Shown one piece after another: positions 28,653 to 37,041 of a DNA stretch of 64,000 bases; within the stretch, counting starts at the first letter, position 1, and each line of letters starts with the position of its first letter. The DNA comes from a bacterium. Lineage in GTDB: Bacteria > Bacillota > Clostridia > Oscillospirales > Acutalibacteraceae. The stretch covers positions 41,626-105,625 of the forward strand of contig JALFLK010000017.1 of the NCBI GenBank assembly GCA_022774755.1, read 5' to 3'. The notes under the pieces are model-generated. The model was not told the origin of the DNA, ran no database searches, and worked only from the letters and a program-made list of their open reading frames with translations. The translations under genes and the position numbers were made by a program.

Positions 28653-30854
28653 CTACTTCCTTGTAATTGAAATAATACCGCTTATATCGGAAAGCTTTGA
28701 AATTACACCTTTAAGGTGGTTAATTCCGTTTACATCGATTGTGGCGGTAATAAGCGCCTTCCCGTCGCCGACTTCCCTGGAATTAAGGGAATGGATAAAT
28801 ATGTGCATATTGGAAAGCTGAATTGTGACGTCGGCAAGAAAGCCCGTACGGTCGTTTGCAAGTATCTCGAGAGTACTTCTGAAGGTTTCTTTAATATCGT
28901 CCTCCCAATAGGCGTTAATCCACCTTTCGGGCTCTTCGCAATTATTTATATCCTTCGGAACATTGGTACAGTTTCGGCTGTGGATTGAAACGCCGTAACC
29001 ACGGGTTATATATCCGATTATATCGTCGCCGGGCAGGGGATTACAGCATTGCGAAAATTTTACCAGCACATCGTCAACGCCCTCGATTATTACCCCGGAA
29101 TTAGCTTTACTGCGTTTTTTCGGCGCCTGTGAGACAGGGATAATTTTTTCAATATCCTTTGCGTAGATTTTCTGATACTCCTCTTTTATGCGGGGCATCA
29201 TCTTCCAGAGCTGTATTCCGCCGTAGCCGATTGCGGCATAGAAATCATCCATTGTGTTGCAATGCTTTTTCTGAAGCATACTTTTGAAAAACTCCTTGGA
29301 TTCTTCCTCGGTAAAATGAATTCCGTTGCGTTTCAGCTCACGCTCAAGCTCAGCCTTGCCCTGGGCTATATTTTCGTCACGCTTTTCACGCTTAAACCAC
29401 TGGCGTATTTTACTCTTTGCTCCGGAGGTTTTGCATATATCAAGCCAGTCACGGTTAGGATGAGCGTCCTTTTGGGTAATAATCTCCACAATTTCCCCTG
29501 TTTTAAGCTTATAGTCAATGGGGACAATTTTGTTGTTGACCTTTGCACCTACCATCCGATGACCTATTTCCGTATGAATCAGATAAGCAAGGTCTATTGT
29601 TGTAGAGCCCATAGGCAGAGTGAAAACATCGCCCTTGGGGGTAAAAACAAACACGTCGCTTTGACCGAAATCGTTTTTGATATTCTTTATCAGGTCAGTT
29701 GCGTCCTCGGTTTCAATCTGAGCTTTCAGATACTCCTTTAAATCTTCTATGCTTTTATCTATTTTAACTGATTTTTCATTTGACGCTTCGGTAACGCCCA
29801 GCTTGTATTTCCAATGTGCGGCGATACCGTATTCGGCGGTGTTGTGCATTTCCCAGGTTCTTATCTGAACTTCAAAGGGGATTCCGTCCTTGCCGATAAC
29901 CGTTGTATGCAGGGACTGATACATATTTGATTTAGGGGTGGAAATATAGTCCTTGAACCTATTGGGTATAGGCTGAAAAATATCGTGAATTATACCCAAA
30001 ACATTGTAACAGTCCCTTACGGTATCTACAATTACGCGCACGGCAAAAACATCGAAAATCTGGTCGAAGGTTTTGCCCTGCATAAAGGTTTTGCGGTATA
30101 TTGAATTTATGCTTTTTACTCTTCCGCTGATATAAACGCCCTTTATGCTGTCGCCGATTGCGTCAAGGATTTTTTTCTTGATATCTTCAATAAAGCGGTC
30201 ACGCTCGGATTCTCTCAGCTGCAAGGCGTCTTCTATCTCTTTGTAGCCTACCGGGTCAAGGTAAAGCAAAGATAAATCTTCAAGCTCCTCCTTTACCCTT
30301 TTGATACCCAGACGGTGTGCAATAGGAGCAAAAACCTCCATATTTTCAAGGGATTTATCACGGCGCTTTTGCTCGGGCATACACTCGATTGTACGCATAT
30401 TATGGAGTCGGTCGGCAAGCTTGATAATGATTACTCTGATGTCGTTTGACATAGCTATGAGCATTTTTCTTATATTTTCAGCCTGCTGTTCCTCTCGGTT
30501 TGAGTAAGGAATTTTAGAGATTTTTGTGACGCCGTCCACAAGGTTTGCCACGGATTTGCCGAACATCTCTTCAATTTCTTCAAGAGTATAGTGTGTATCC
30601 TCCACAACATCGTGCAAAAGTGCGGCTATAATGGAATCGGTGTCCATTCCAAGCTCAACAAGAATACAGGCAACCGAGGTCGGGTGAAGAATATAAGGAA
30701 TGCCCGAAAGCCGTCTTTGGTCGCCGTGGGCTTCTTCTGCAAGGCGGTAGGCTTTTTCAACCTTGTCCATATCAATATTCTGATTGCTCTTTTCAATAAG
30801 CTCTTTAAGCTGGTTGTAGTCCTGATAATGGGCTACGTTTGAAAAACGGCTCAA
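28653..30854 (-). CDS. relA: Bifunctional (p)ppGpp synthetase/hydrolase RelA/SpoT (Rsh)
   Basis: A 733-residue long Rsh enzyme controlling the stringent response. The HD hydrolase domain (about 35-190) retains HPTSVACILVELG and ALLHDVVEDT, so hydrolysis should be active. The synthetase domain (about 235-350) has the ATP/GTP site with FAVRVIV and YQSLHTTVIG. TGS (about 395-460), a zinc-finger-like region with SQCCNPLPGDDIIGYITRG and a C-terminal ACT domain follow. Start is TTG 30854, coupled to the recJ stop (TTGA) behind AAAGGAGG. Confidence 0.96.
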   Translation of the reverse strand: MSRFSNVAHYQDYNQLKELIEKSNQNIDMDKVEKAYRLAEEAHGDQRRLSGIPYILHPTSVACILVELGMDTDSIIAALLHDVVEDTHYTLEEIEEMFGKSVANLVDGVTKISKIPYSNREEQQAENIRKMLIAMSNDIRVIIIKLADRLHNMRTIECMPEQKRRDKSLENMEVFAPIAHRLGIKRVKEELEDLSLLYLDPVGYKEIEDALQLRESERDRFIEDIKKKILDAIGDSIKGVYISGRVKSINSIYRKTFMQGKTFDQIFDVFAVRVIVDTVRDCYNVLGIIHDIFQPIPNRFKDYISTPKSNMYQSLHTTVIGKDGIPFEVQIRTWEMHNTAEYGIAAHWKYKLGVTEASNEKSVKIDKSIEDLKEYLKAQIETEDATDLIKNIKNDFGQSDVFVFTPKGDVFTLPMGSTTIDLAYLIHTEIGHRMVGAKVNNKIVPIDYKLKTGEIVEIITQKDAHPNRDWLDICKTSGAKSKIRQWFKREKRDENIAQGKAELERELKRNGIHFTEEESKEFFKSMLQKKHCNTMDDFYAAIGYGGIQLWKMMPRIKEEYQKIYAKDIEKIIPVSQAPKKRSKANSGVIIEGVDDVLVKFSQCCNPLPGDDIIGYITRGYGVSIHSRNCTNVPKDINNCEEPERWINAYWEDDIKETFRSTLEILANDRTGFLADVTIQLSNMHIFIHSLNSREVGDGKALITATIDVNGINHLKGVISKLSDISGIISITRK

Positions 30855-32890
30855 GCCAACACCTCCTTTAATTCTCCAATAATTTTTGAACTTTCCAAAT
30901 CAACCTTTTTGTTTGTTTTGATATACTTAATCTCTGTTGATTTTATTCCCTCGTAAATTTCTATAAGACCAAGCTCGTTTAACGCCTCTAAAATAACCCT
31001 CAGCTTGCCCAGACTGATTCTGCCTTTTAAGCGCTGACAAAGGTTTTCGGGCGAATAATTAAAGCCGTTGTTATCCCTTATATACCTGTAAACAAGGGCA
31101 AAATCCTGCCTTTGAGGGAAAATCCCTCCAAGGCTGACGGGGTCTGCCTTTCTGCCTTTGCAAAAATCCTCAAAGGTTCTCAGGCTTTCAATATTCTCTG
31201 CGTTTTCTTTTCCTGAAAGCTTAACATCCTGCAAAATAATACTCAGGCTTTCCGTTCCTTTATACTCGTTAATGTCAAGGGTTACGGCTAAATCCACCTT
31301 GTCGCCTTTTGAGTAAGGGAATTCATCATAGGACATCTTGAAGCTGACAACGGATATTCCGGAATTTTCTCGGGAAAGATTAAGTTTAAAATACTTTTTA
31401 TCCTTTAAAGGTATAATATCACAAATTTTCATATTGTAAAGACCGAAAACGGGCTTTGTGTTTCCGCTGCCGAAAGGTTCAAGATAACTTAACAGGCGGA
31501 CAAGGCTAGTATCAAGCATTGCAGGATTAAGCTTGCAGTCAATATTCAAGGTATCATAGGGCATGGAGAGATTTATTTCTCCGTTAATTCTGCGCCTGAA
31601 CTCGGGAATATTTTCTGATTTAAGACTAAGCCCCACGGCCATTGGATGTCCTCCGCAATGGGTAAGCAAATCCTTGCAGTCAAAAACAGCGTCACACAGA
31701 GAAAATCCCTTTACGCTTCTGCCTGAGCCTTTTGCACTTTCGCCGTCACGGGCAATAACGATGGCAGGCTTGCCGTATATTTCTTTTATTCTTGACGCAA
31801 CTATACCGATTACACCCTGGTGCCAGCCCTCTCCGTCAATAACTATTATTTTATCCATAACAACAGAGGGATTTTTCATAATCTCCCCGTTTATTTTTTC
31901 AAGAATTTCACTTTCTATTTCTTTTCGTCTTGTATTGTCTTCGTTAAGCCTTTTTGCAATATCATCGCAAAGCTCCTCATCCTCGGAAATAAAAAGCGTT
32001 ACGCAGTCGCCGGACAGTCCAAGTCTGCCGGCGGCGTTGATTCGGGGAACCAATCCAAAGGAAACAGACGAAGTATCAAGGCTTTTGCCCGAAAGTCCGC
32101 AGGATTTCAGCAAGGCTCTGACGCCTATTCTGTCGGAATTTTCCAAAAGCTCAATGCCTCGCTTTACAAAAACACGGTTTTCGCCTGTCAGGGGTACTAT
32201 ATCTCCGATTGTGCCGATGCACACTAAATCGGCATAATTGTCAAGAAGTGAGTAAATATCGGCGTATTCGCCCTCAAGTGCCATAACAAGCTTAAAGGCA
32301 ACTCCTACGCCGGAAAGCATTTTGAACTTGCTTTTGCAGTCGCTTCGGTGCAAATCCACAACTGCGCAGGCGTCAGGAAGCACATCGGGCGGAGTGTGAT
32401 GGTCGGTGATTACAAGATCCATACCCAGTGATTTTGCATATTCGGTTTCCTCTACCGCTGCAACACCGTTATCAACGGTTACAATAAGAGAAACTCCCTG
32501 CTCCTTTAAATAGTCCAGAGCGCCGTTGTTAAGACCGTAGCCCTCCTCTGCTCTTGAGGGTATGTAATACATAACATTTGCGTCGGCGGTTTGAAGATAT
32601 GAATACAAAAGCGCCGTTGAAGTTACGCCGTCGGCGTCGTAATCGCCGTAAACACAGATTTTTTCAAACTTTTCTATGGCAGTGATAATTCTTTCGGCGG
32701 CTTTATCCATATCCTTTATTTCAAAGGGGTCGTCAATTAAAGGCTCATCTGACAAAAAAGCCTGTATTTTTTCCGCAGTATCAAAGCTCCTCATTGCAAG
32801 GAGCATTGCCAGAAAGGGCGGAACAGAACACTGCTGTGCCAAATCTGACGCTGTATCGGTATTAAGTTTAGCTATGGACCATTGTTTCAT
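30851..32890 (-). CDS. recJ: Single-stranded-DNA-specific exonuclease RecJ
   Basis: A 679-residue 5'-3' single-strand exonuclease of recombination and mismatch repair. The DHH phosphoesterase motifs are present: VYGDYDADGVTSTALL (about 80-95), VTDHHTPP (about 160) and LVCIGTIGDIVPL. The DHHA1 domain has the HCGGHPMAVG motif (about 420), and the OB fold plus Firmicutes C-terminal domain follow. ATG start behind AAAGG. First gene of the recJ-relA-dtd-MBL unit, with the MITE region just upstream. Confidence 0.95.
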   Translation of the reverse strand: MKQWSIAKLNTDTASDLAQQCSVPPFLAMLLAMRSFDTAEKIQAFLSDEPLIDDPFEIKDMDKAAERIITAIEKFEKICVYGDYDADGVTSTALLYSYLQTADANVMYYIPSRAEEGYGLNNGALDYLKEQGVSLIVTVDNGVAAVEETEYAKSLGMDLVITDHHTPPDVLPDACAVVDLHRSDCKSKFKMLSGVGVAFKLVMALEGEYADIYSLLDNYADLVCIGTIGDIVPLTGENRVFVKRGIELLENSDRIGVRALLKSCGLSGKSLDTSSVSFGLVPRINAAGRLGLSGDCVTLFISEDEELCDDIAKRLNEDNTRRKEIESEILEKINGEIMKNPSVVMDKIIVIDGEGWHQGVIGIVASRIKEIYGKPAIVIARDGESAKGSGRSVKGFSLCDAVFDCKDLLTHCGGHPMAVGLSLKSENIPEFRRRINGEINLSMPYDTLNIDCKLNPAMLDTSLVRLLSYLEPFGSGNTKPVFGLYNMKICDIIPLKDKKYFKLNLSRENSGISVVSFKMSYDEFPYSKGDKVDLAVTLDINEYKGTESLSIILQDVKLSGKENAENIESLRTFEDFCKGRKADPVSLGGIFPQRQDFALVYRYIRDNNGFNYSPENLCQRLKGRISLGKLRVILEALNELGLIEIYEGIKSTEIKYIKTNKKVDLESSKIIGELKEVLA

Positions 32891-32939
32891 AAATTAGCCT
32901 TTCTGTGTGTTATGCTAAAACCTGATTAAAAGCATTATA

Positions 32940-33050
32940 AGATTTTTGAGCATATTTTTTTGACATACGAGCGAGATTCCGCAGAAATGCTGATGCATTC
33001 AGAGGACAGCTCAATAAGTATTACAGAAAATACACCAAAAAGATATTTTA
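32940..33050. repeat. Decayed relative of the adjacent MITE-like element
   Basis: A 23-base segment at 32984-33006 matches 17/23 with the core of the adjacent element (33134-33156), including the shared palindromic design around CTGA and the trailing AGAGGA/CGAGGA. Flanking ACGAG...GATT...CGCA matches the element interior as well. No terminal repeats remain, so limits are approximate. Confidence 0.4.
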
Positions 33051-33059
33051 GTTTTTAAT

Positions 33060-33224
33060 TAGGGTTTGTTTAATAAATAGCGAAATGTACAAAAAACGAG
33101 GGATTTTTTCGCAAGACAAGACATTTTTTAGATGGAATACTGACATATTCCGAGGAAAAATAACGCAGGATTGCGGAAAAAGATCCGCTTTTTGAGCGTT
33201 TTGTCATTTATTAAACAAGCCCTA
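33060..33224. mobile_element. MITE-like element with TA ends
   Basis: A 165-bp element without coding capacity. It has 19-bp terminal inverted repeats: TAGGGTTTGTTTAATAAAT (33060-33078) and its complement with one mismatch (33206-33224). Both ends are TA, as expected for IS630/Tc1-mariner-type insertion, which duplicates TA. The interior has a palindrome GGAATA/TATTCC around CTGACA (33134-33151) and a GCGGA/TCCGC hairpin followed by TTTTT on the plus strand (33173-33193). The recN stop codon uses the right-hand TA. Confidence 0.72.
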
Positions 33225-34892
33225 GGCTCTAGTATTATTTTCCAAGAGCTTTCTTGCGTGGGCAAGGGCGGTTTGGGTAACTTCTACGCCGTCGATGATT
33301 CTTGCAAGCTCTTTTGTTCTTCCCTCATAATCAAGGGGCGCTATTTGGGTATAGGTTTTGTTGTTTTCGGCGGTTTTTTTAATGAGAAAATGCTCGTCTG
33401 CCAAGGCGGCAATCTGCGCCTGGTGGGTTACGCACAAAACCTGGCGGGAGGAAGAAACCTCTTTAAGCTTGAGTCCTACCTTTTGTGCAGCTGAGCCGGA
33501 AATTCCTGCGTCAACTTCGTCAAAAATCAGGGTATCGACCACATCGCTTTCGCACAGAACGGTTTTTATTGCAAGCATTATTCTTGAAAGCTCGCCGCCC
33601 GAGGCGATTTTTGCAACGGGCTTTGGCTCTTCGCCTAAATTTGCAGAAACAAGAAGCTCCATTTTATCCTGTCCTGATGGGCTCAGGGGGCATTTTTCAT
33701 GGCTTAATGTAAACTTAACATTGGGCATATCCAGAAATTTCAGCTGATTTCCGACTTTTTCTACAAAAATCCCCCCTGCTTTTTGTCTTTCCTCCGAAAG
33801 CTTTTCGGCAAGCTTCATTGTGTTTGACAAAGCCTTGTTATACTCTCCGCTTAGCTTGTCACGGTTAATATCAATATTGCACAGCTTTTCGTATCGGCTT
33901 TTGGCTTTTTCCAGAAAGTCCAGCATTTCCTCTTCGCTTGAGCCGTATTTTCGTTTAAGCTTATAAAGAAGGTCTAGGCGTTCTTCGATTTCGTTTAGTC
34001 TTGACTGGTCTGAATCTATATCCTCAAGTGCGTCGGAAATTTCTTCGGCGCAGTCCTTGAGATTGTAGTAATTATCAAGCAGTTTTTCGGACAAAGCCGA
34101 AAGCTCAGGGTTATAGCCTGCGCCCTCCTGCAAAGAGGCGCACATACTGTCGATTAACGACAATGCGCCCTCGCTTTCGGTATCGCCCTCTGCACAGATT
34201 TTTGCGCTCATAAGGCAATCGGTCAGGCGCTCGCTGTTGACTAAAATATTCTTTTCTCTTTCAAGCTGTTCTTCTTCTCCCGTTTCAATACAGGCTTGCT
34301 CAAGCTCGTTAATCTGATACGAAAGCAAATCCATTTCTCTGAGTCTGCTTTCTTCGTCTGTATTAAGGGCGTCAAGCTGTTTTTCAAGGGATTTTAATTC
34401 CATATATGAATTTTTGTAACTGCAAATCAACTGAGAGTAATCGGCGGAATTGTCAATATACTCCATATGCGTTTCGGGAGAAAAAAGCTGGTAGCTTTCG
34501 TGCTGACCGTGAATATTGATAAGCAAAATTCCGATTTCTTTCAGAAATGACACGGGTGCAGGTCGGGAGTTAATTCGGCAGGTGCTTTTTCCCTCGGATT
34601 TTATTTCTCTTGAAATAATCAGGGTATCATCCTCCGTATCGTAGCCGTTTTCACGCAAAAGCGTCAGCGTTCTTTGATTAACATTCTCAAAAACTGCGCT
34701 GACAAAGGCTTTGTCACAGCCTGTTCTTACAAGCTCTTTTGAAGTTCGGCTGCCTAAAATTGCGCTGATTGCATCTATAACAATGCTTTTTCCTGCGCCT
34801 GTTTCACCGGTCAGGACATTAAGCCCCTTGGAAAAATATATATTGGTTTTTTCGATTACGGCAATGTTTTCGATATATAATTCAGTAAGCAT
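33222..34892 (-). CDS. recN: DNA repair protein RecN
   Basis: A 556-residue SMC-like ATPase for double-strand-break repair. Walker A is GETGAGKS (29-36); long coiled coils run about 160-360; the signature and Walker B regions are KIASGGELSRIMLAIK and TLIFDEVDAGISG (about 440-470), with the D-loop region VTHQAQIAALADEH after it. Normal family length. The stop codon TAG (33224-33222) lies at the edge of the MITE-like element, so insertion redefined the last codon or two. Last gene of the hprK-to-recN run. Confidence 0.95.
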   Translation of the reverse strand: MLTELYIENIAVIEKTNIYFSKGLNVLTGETGAGKSIVIDAISAILGSRTSKELVRTGCDKAFVSAVFENVNQRTLTLLRENGYDTEDDTLIISREIKSEGKSTCRINSRPAPVSFLKEIGILLINIHGQHESYQLFSPETHMEYIDNSADYSQLICSYKNSYMELKSLEKQLDALNTDEESRLREMDLLSYQINELEQACIETGEEEQLEREKNILVNSERLTDCLMSAKICAEGDTESEGALSLIDSMCASLQEGAGYNPELSALSEKLLDNYYNLKDCAEEISDALEDIDSDQSRLNEIEERLDLLYKLKRKYGSSEEEMLDFLEKAKSRYEKLCNIDINRDKLSGEYNKALSNTMKLAEKLSEERQKAGGIFVEKVGNQLKFLDMPNVKFTLSHEKCPLSPSGQDKMELLVSANLGEEPKPVAKIASGGELSRIMLAIKTVLCESDVVDTLIFDEVDAGISGSAAQKVGLKLKEVSSSRQVLCVTHQAQIAALADEHFLIKKTAENNKTYTQIAPLDYEGRTKELARIIDGVEVTQTALAHARKLLENNTRA

Positions 34893-34905
34893 AAATACTC
34901 CAACA

Positions 34906-35352
34906 CTATAATAGCTTTTTTATTTCTGACAAAAAAGGTTTGGCGGACGCCGAGGTTTTGCAGGCAACAAAAATTGTGTCGTCCCCTGCCAGGGTTCCGG
35001 CAATGTTTTCAAAGCTCATTGCGTCCAGAGAGGCACACACAGCCTGCGCCATTCCGCTGAGGGTTTTTATTACTATTATGTTTTCTGCCGCCTCTGCCGA
35101 AATAACGGAGCTTGAAAACATACTTTTGAAATTTGACTTCATATCAAAAGCGTTCTTTGCGGCTGAGGTGTACCTGTATTTTCCGTCGGGAGCAAGGGTT
35201 TTCAGCAGTCTGAGTTCCCGAATATCCCTTGAAACCGTTGCCTGCGTTACGGAAAAGCCCTCTTTTTTAAGAAGACTTAAAAGCTCCTCCTGAGTAGTAA
35301 CGGGATAAGCGGATATCAGGTCAAGAATTTTTGCGTGACGGCGGTTTTTCAT
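34906..35352 (-). CDS. argR: Arginine repressor ArgR
   Basis: A 148-residue regulator. The winged helix (about 1-70: AYPVTTQEELLSLLKKEGF, TQATVSRDIRELRLLK) binds ARG boxes; the C-terminal oligomerisation and arginine-binding domain has GTLAGDDTIFVAC with the double Asp that contacts arginine. It overlaps nadK by ATGA and precedes recN by 13 bases, the standard Firmicutes arrangement. Confidence 0.94.
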   Translation of the reverse strand: MKNRRHAKILDLISAYPVTTQEELLSLLKKEGFSVTQATVSRDIRELRLLKTLAPDGKYRYTSAAKNAFDMKSNFKSMFSSSVISAEAAENIIVIKTLSGMAQAVCASLDAMSFENIAGTLAGDDTIFVACKTSASAKPFLSEIKKLL

Positions 35353-36212
35353 GAGCCTTCCCTCTCTTTGAGTTTTTTGTTTAATCGAGTGTAGAAATTG
35401 CGTTTATCAAGGGTAAGCAAATCAAGAGTGAGGTCTGATTTTTTGATTACCACCCTTGTAGAATTGTTAAGCTCTAAGCTTTCCTGTCCGTCAACAGTGA
35501 GGACTGCCCGACATTCGTCGTCAATGGGAGTTGTTACGGAAAGGGCGGATTTACTGGCGAAAACTACGGAACGGGAGTACAGAGAATGAGGGCACACGGG
35601 AGTCATCAGAATACAGTCCATCTCCGGGTCAATAATGGGGCCCCCTGCCGAAAGCGAATATGCGGTTGAGCCTGTGGGCGTTGAAAACAAAAGTCCGTCT
35701 GCCCTGTATGAAGAGATAAACTGATTGTTTAGGCTTACTTTTAAATCAATTATTCTTGACAGCTGTCCTCTGGCTATAATTGCGTCGTTTACGGCAATGA
35801 ATTTTTTGTTTTCTCCCAAAGTATGCTCGACCGTAATATCAAGCAGCATTCGCTTTTGGACTCCGTAATTGCCCGTCAAGAGCATGGGAAGACGGTCAAT
35901 TTCGTAAGGCTCAACATCGGCGGCAAAGCCCAGTCTGCCTACATTTACGCCGATTAAGGGCTTATGCTCCGTGGCGGCTATTTTTGCGGCGTGGATAATC
36001 GTACCGTCGCCGCCTACCGTCAGCGCCATATCGCATTGTTTAACAAGCTCGCTGTATGTAGGGTAAAACTCTATTTTCTCTCCCTCAAAATATCCGGAAC
36101 AGCCCTGCCACATAAGCACTTCTGCTCCGTTTTTTCGGAAAATTTCCGTAATTTCTTTTGAACAGCGGACTGCGTTTTCTTTTGATAAATTTACTATGAC
36201 TGCAATTTTCAT
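35349..36212 (-). CDS. nadK: NAD kinase
   Basis: A 287-residue enzyme phosphorylating NAD to NADP. GGDGTIIHAA (about 67-77) is the phosphate-binding motif with catalytic Asp; NVGRLGFAADVE, the substrate NDAIIARG motif (about 140), and GSTAYSLSAGGPIIDPEMDC (about 180-200) are all intact. ATG start behind AAGGTG; it lies 9 bases after tlyA. Confidence 0.95.
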   Translation of the reverse strand: MKIAVIVNLSKENAVRCSKEITEIFRKNGAEVLMWQGCSGYFEGEKIEFYPTYSELVKQCDMALTVGGDGTIIHAAKIAATEHKPLIGVNVGRLGFAADVEPYEIDRLPMLLTGNYGVQKRMLLDITVEHTLGENKKFIAVNDAIIARGQLSRIIDLKVSLNNQFISSYRADGLLFSTPTGSTAYSLSAGGPIIDPEMDCILMTPVCPHSLYSRSVVFASKSALSVTTPIDDECRAVLTVDGQESLELNNSTRVVIKKSDLTLDLLTLDKRNFYTRLNKKLKEREGS

Positions 36213-36221
36213 AGAAACACC

Positions 36222-37025
36222 TTACTTATCAAGCTGTTTATGAGAGTTCTCCACCAGCTCCTCCACCGAAACATCGGTTTCGGAAACAGGAGAATCGGAT
36301 TTTTTTATATAAATTAAATATTCAATATTGCCCTCGGGGCCTTTTATTGGGGAATAGTCAAGCCCTAAAACGGAATATCCGTTGTTAAGGCAAAAATCAT
36401 AAATATCCTTTACCACGCTGATATGAACATTTTTATCACGGACAACGCCCTTTTTGCCTACATTTTCTCTGCCTGCCTCAAACTGAGGCTTGATAAGGCA
36501 AACAGCCCTTGCGCTGTCGCTTAAAAGCTCTCTTGCCACAGGCAAAAGGAGCTTGATTGATATAAACGAAACATCAATGGAGAAAAAGTCGATAACATCG
36601 GGAATCTGTTCCCTTGTTACCTTTCTCATATTGGTTCGCTCAAGATTAACAACCCTGGGGTCGCACCTTAGCTTCCACGCAAGCTGACCGTAGCCCACAT
36701 CAACGGAATATACCTTTTTTGCTCCGTTTTGGAGCATACAGTCGGTAAAGCCCCCTGTGGAGGCGCCTATATCCATTGTAATTTTATCTTTTAGGTCTAA
36801 GCTAAAGCTTTTCATCGCCTTTTCAAGCTTTAGTCCCCCACGGCTGACATATTTAAGCGCCGGTCCTCTTACCTCCAGCTTAACATTTTCGTCGTAAGTT
36901 GTTCCGCACTTATCAGCCTTTTGGTTATCGGCATATACAAGCCCTGCCATTATAACGGCTTTTGCCTTTTCTCGGCTTGGGGCAAGATTTTTTTCTACCA
37001 ACAATACATCTAATCGTTTTTTCAT
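36222..37025 (-). CDS. tlyA: TlyA family rRNA 2'-O-methyltransferase
   Basis: A 267-residue protein with an N-terminal S4 domain (about 1-60, KKRLDVLLVEKNLAPSREKA) and an FtsJ-like methyltransferase domain with SAM motif MDIGASTGGFTDCML (about 80-95). The K-D-K-E style catalytic set is plausible. TlyA methylates rRNA riboses (C1409/C1920 in mycobacteria); older annotations call it haemolysin. Start ATG 37025 follows AGGA with good spacing; the open frame 42 bases longer overlaps dxs. Confidence 0.92.
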   Translation of the reverse strand: MKKRLDVLLVEKNLAPSREKAKAVIMAGLVYADNQKADKCGTTYDENVKLEVRGPALKYVSRGGLKLEKAMKSFSLDLKDKITMDIGASTGGFTDCMLQNGAKKVYSVDVGYGQLAWKLRCDPRVVNLERTNMRKVTREQIPDVIDFFSIDVSFISIKLLLPVARELLSDSARAVCLIKPQFEAGRENVGKKGVVRDKNVHISVVKDIYDFCLNNGYSVLGLDYSPIKGPEGNIEYLIYIKKSDSPVSETDVSVEELVENSHKQLDK

Positions 37026-37041
37026 TACTTTTCCTAATCTG

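Noticed and set aside
31563..32237. Long plus-strand open frame (224 codons) inside recJ
   Set aside because: It is antisense to a full-length recJ with all DHH motifs, has low-complexity Ser/Pro/Ile composition and no ribosome site.
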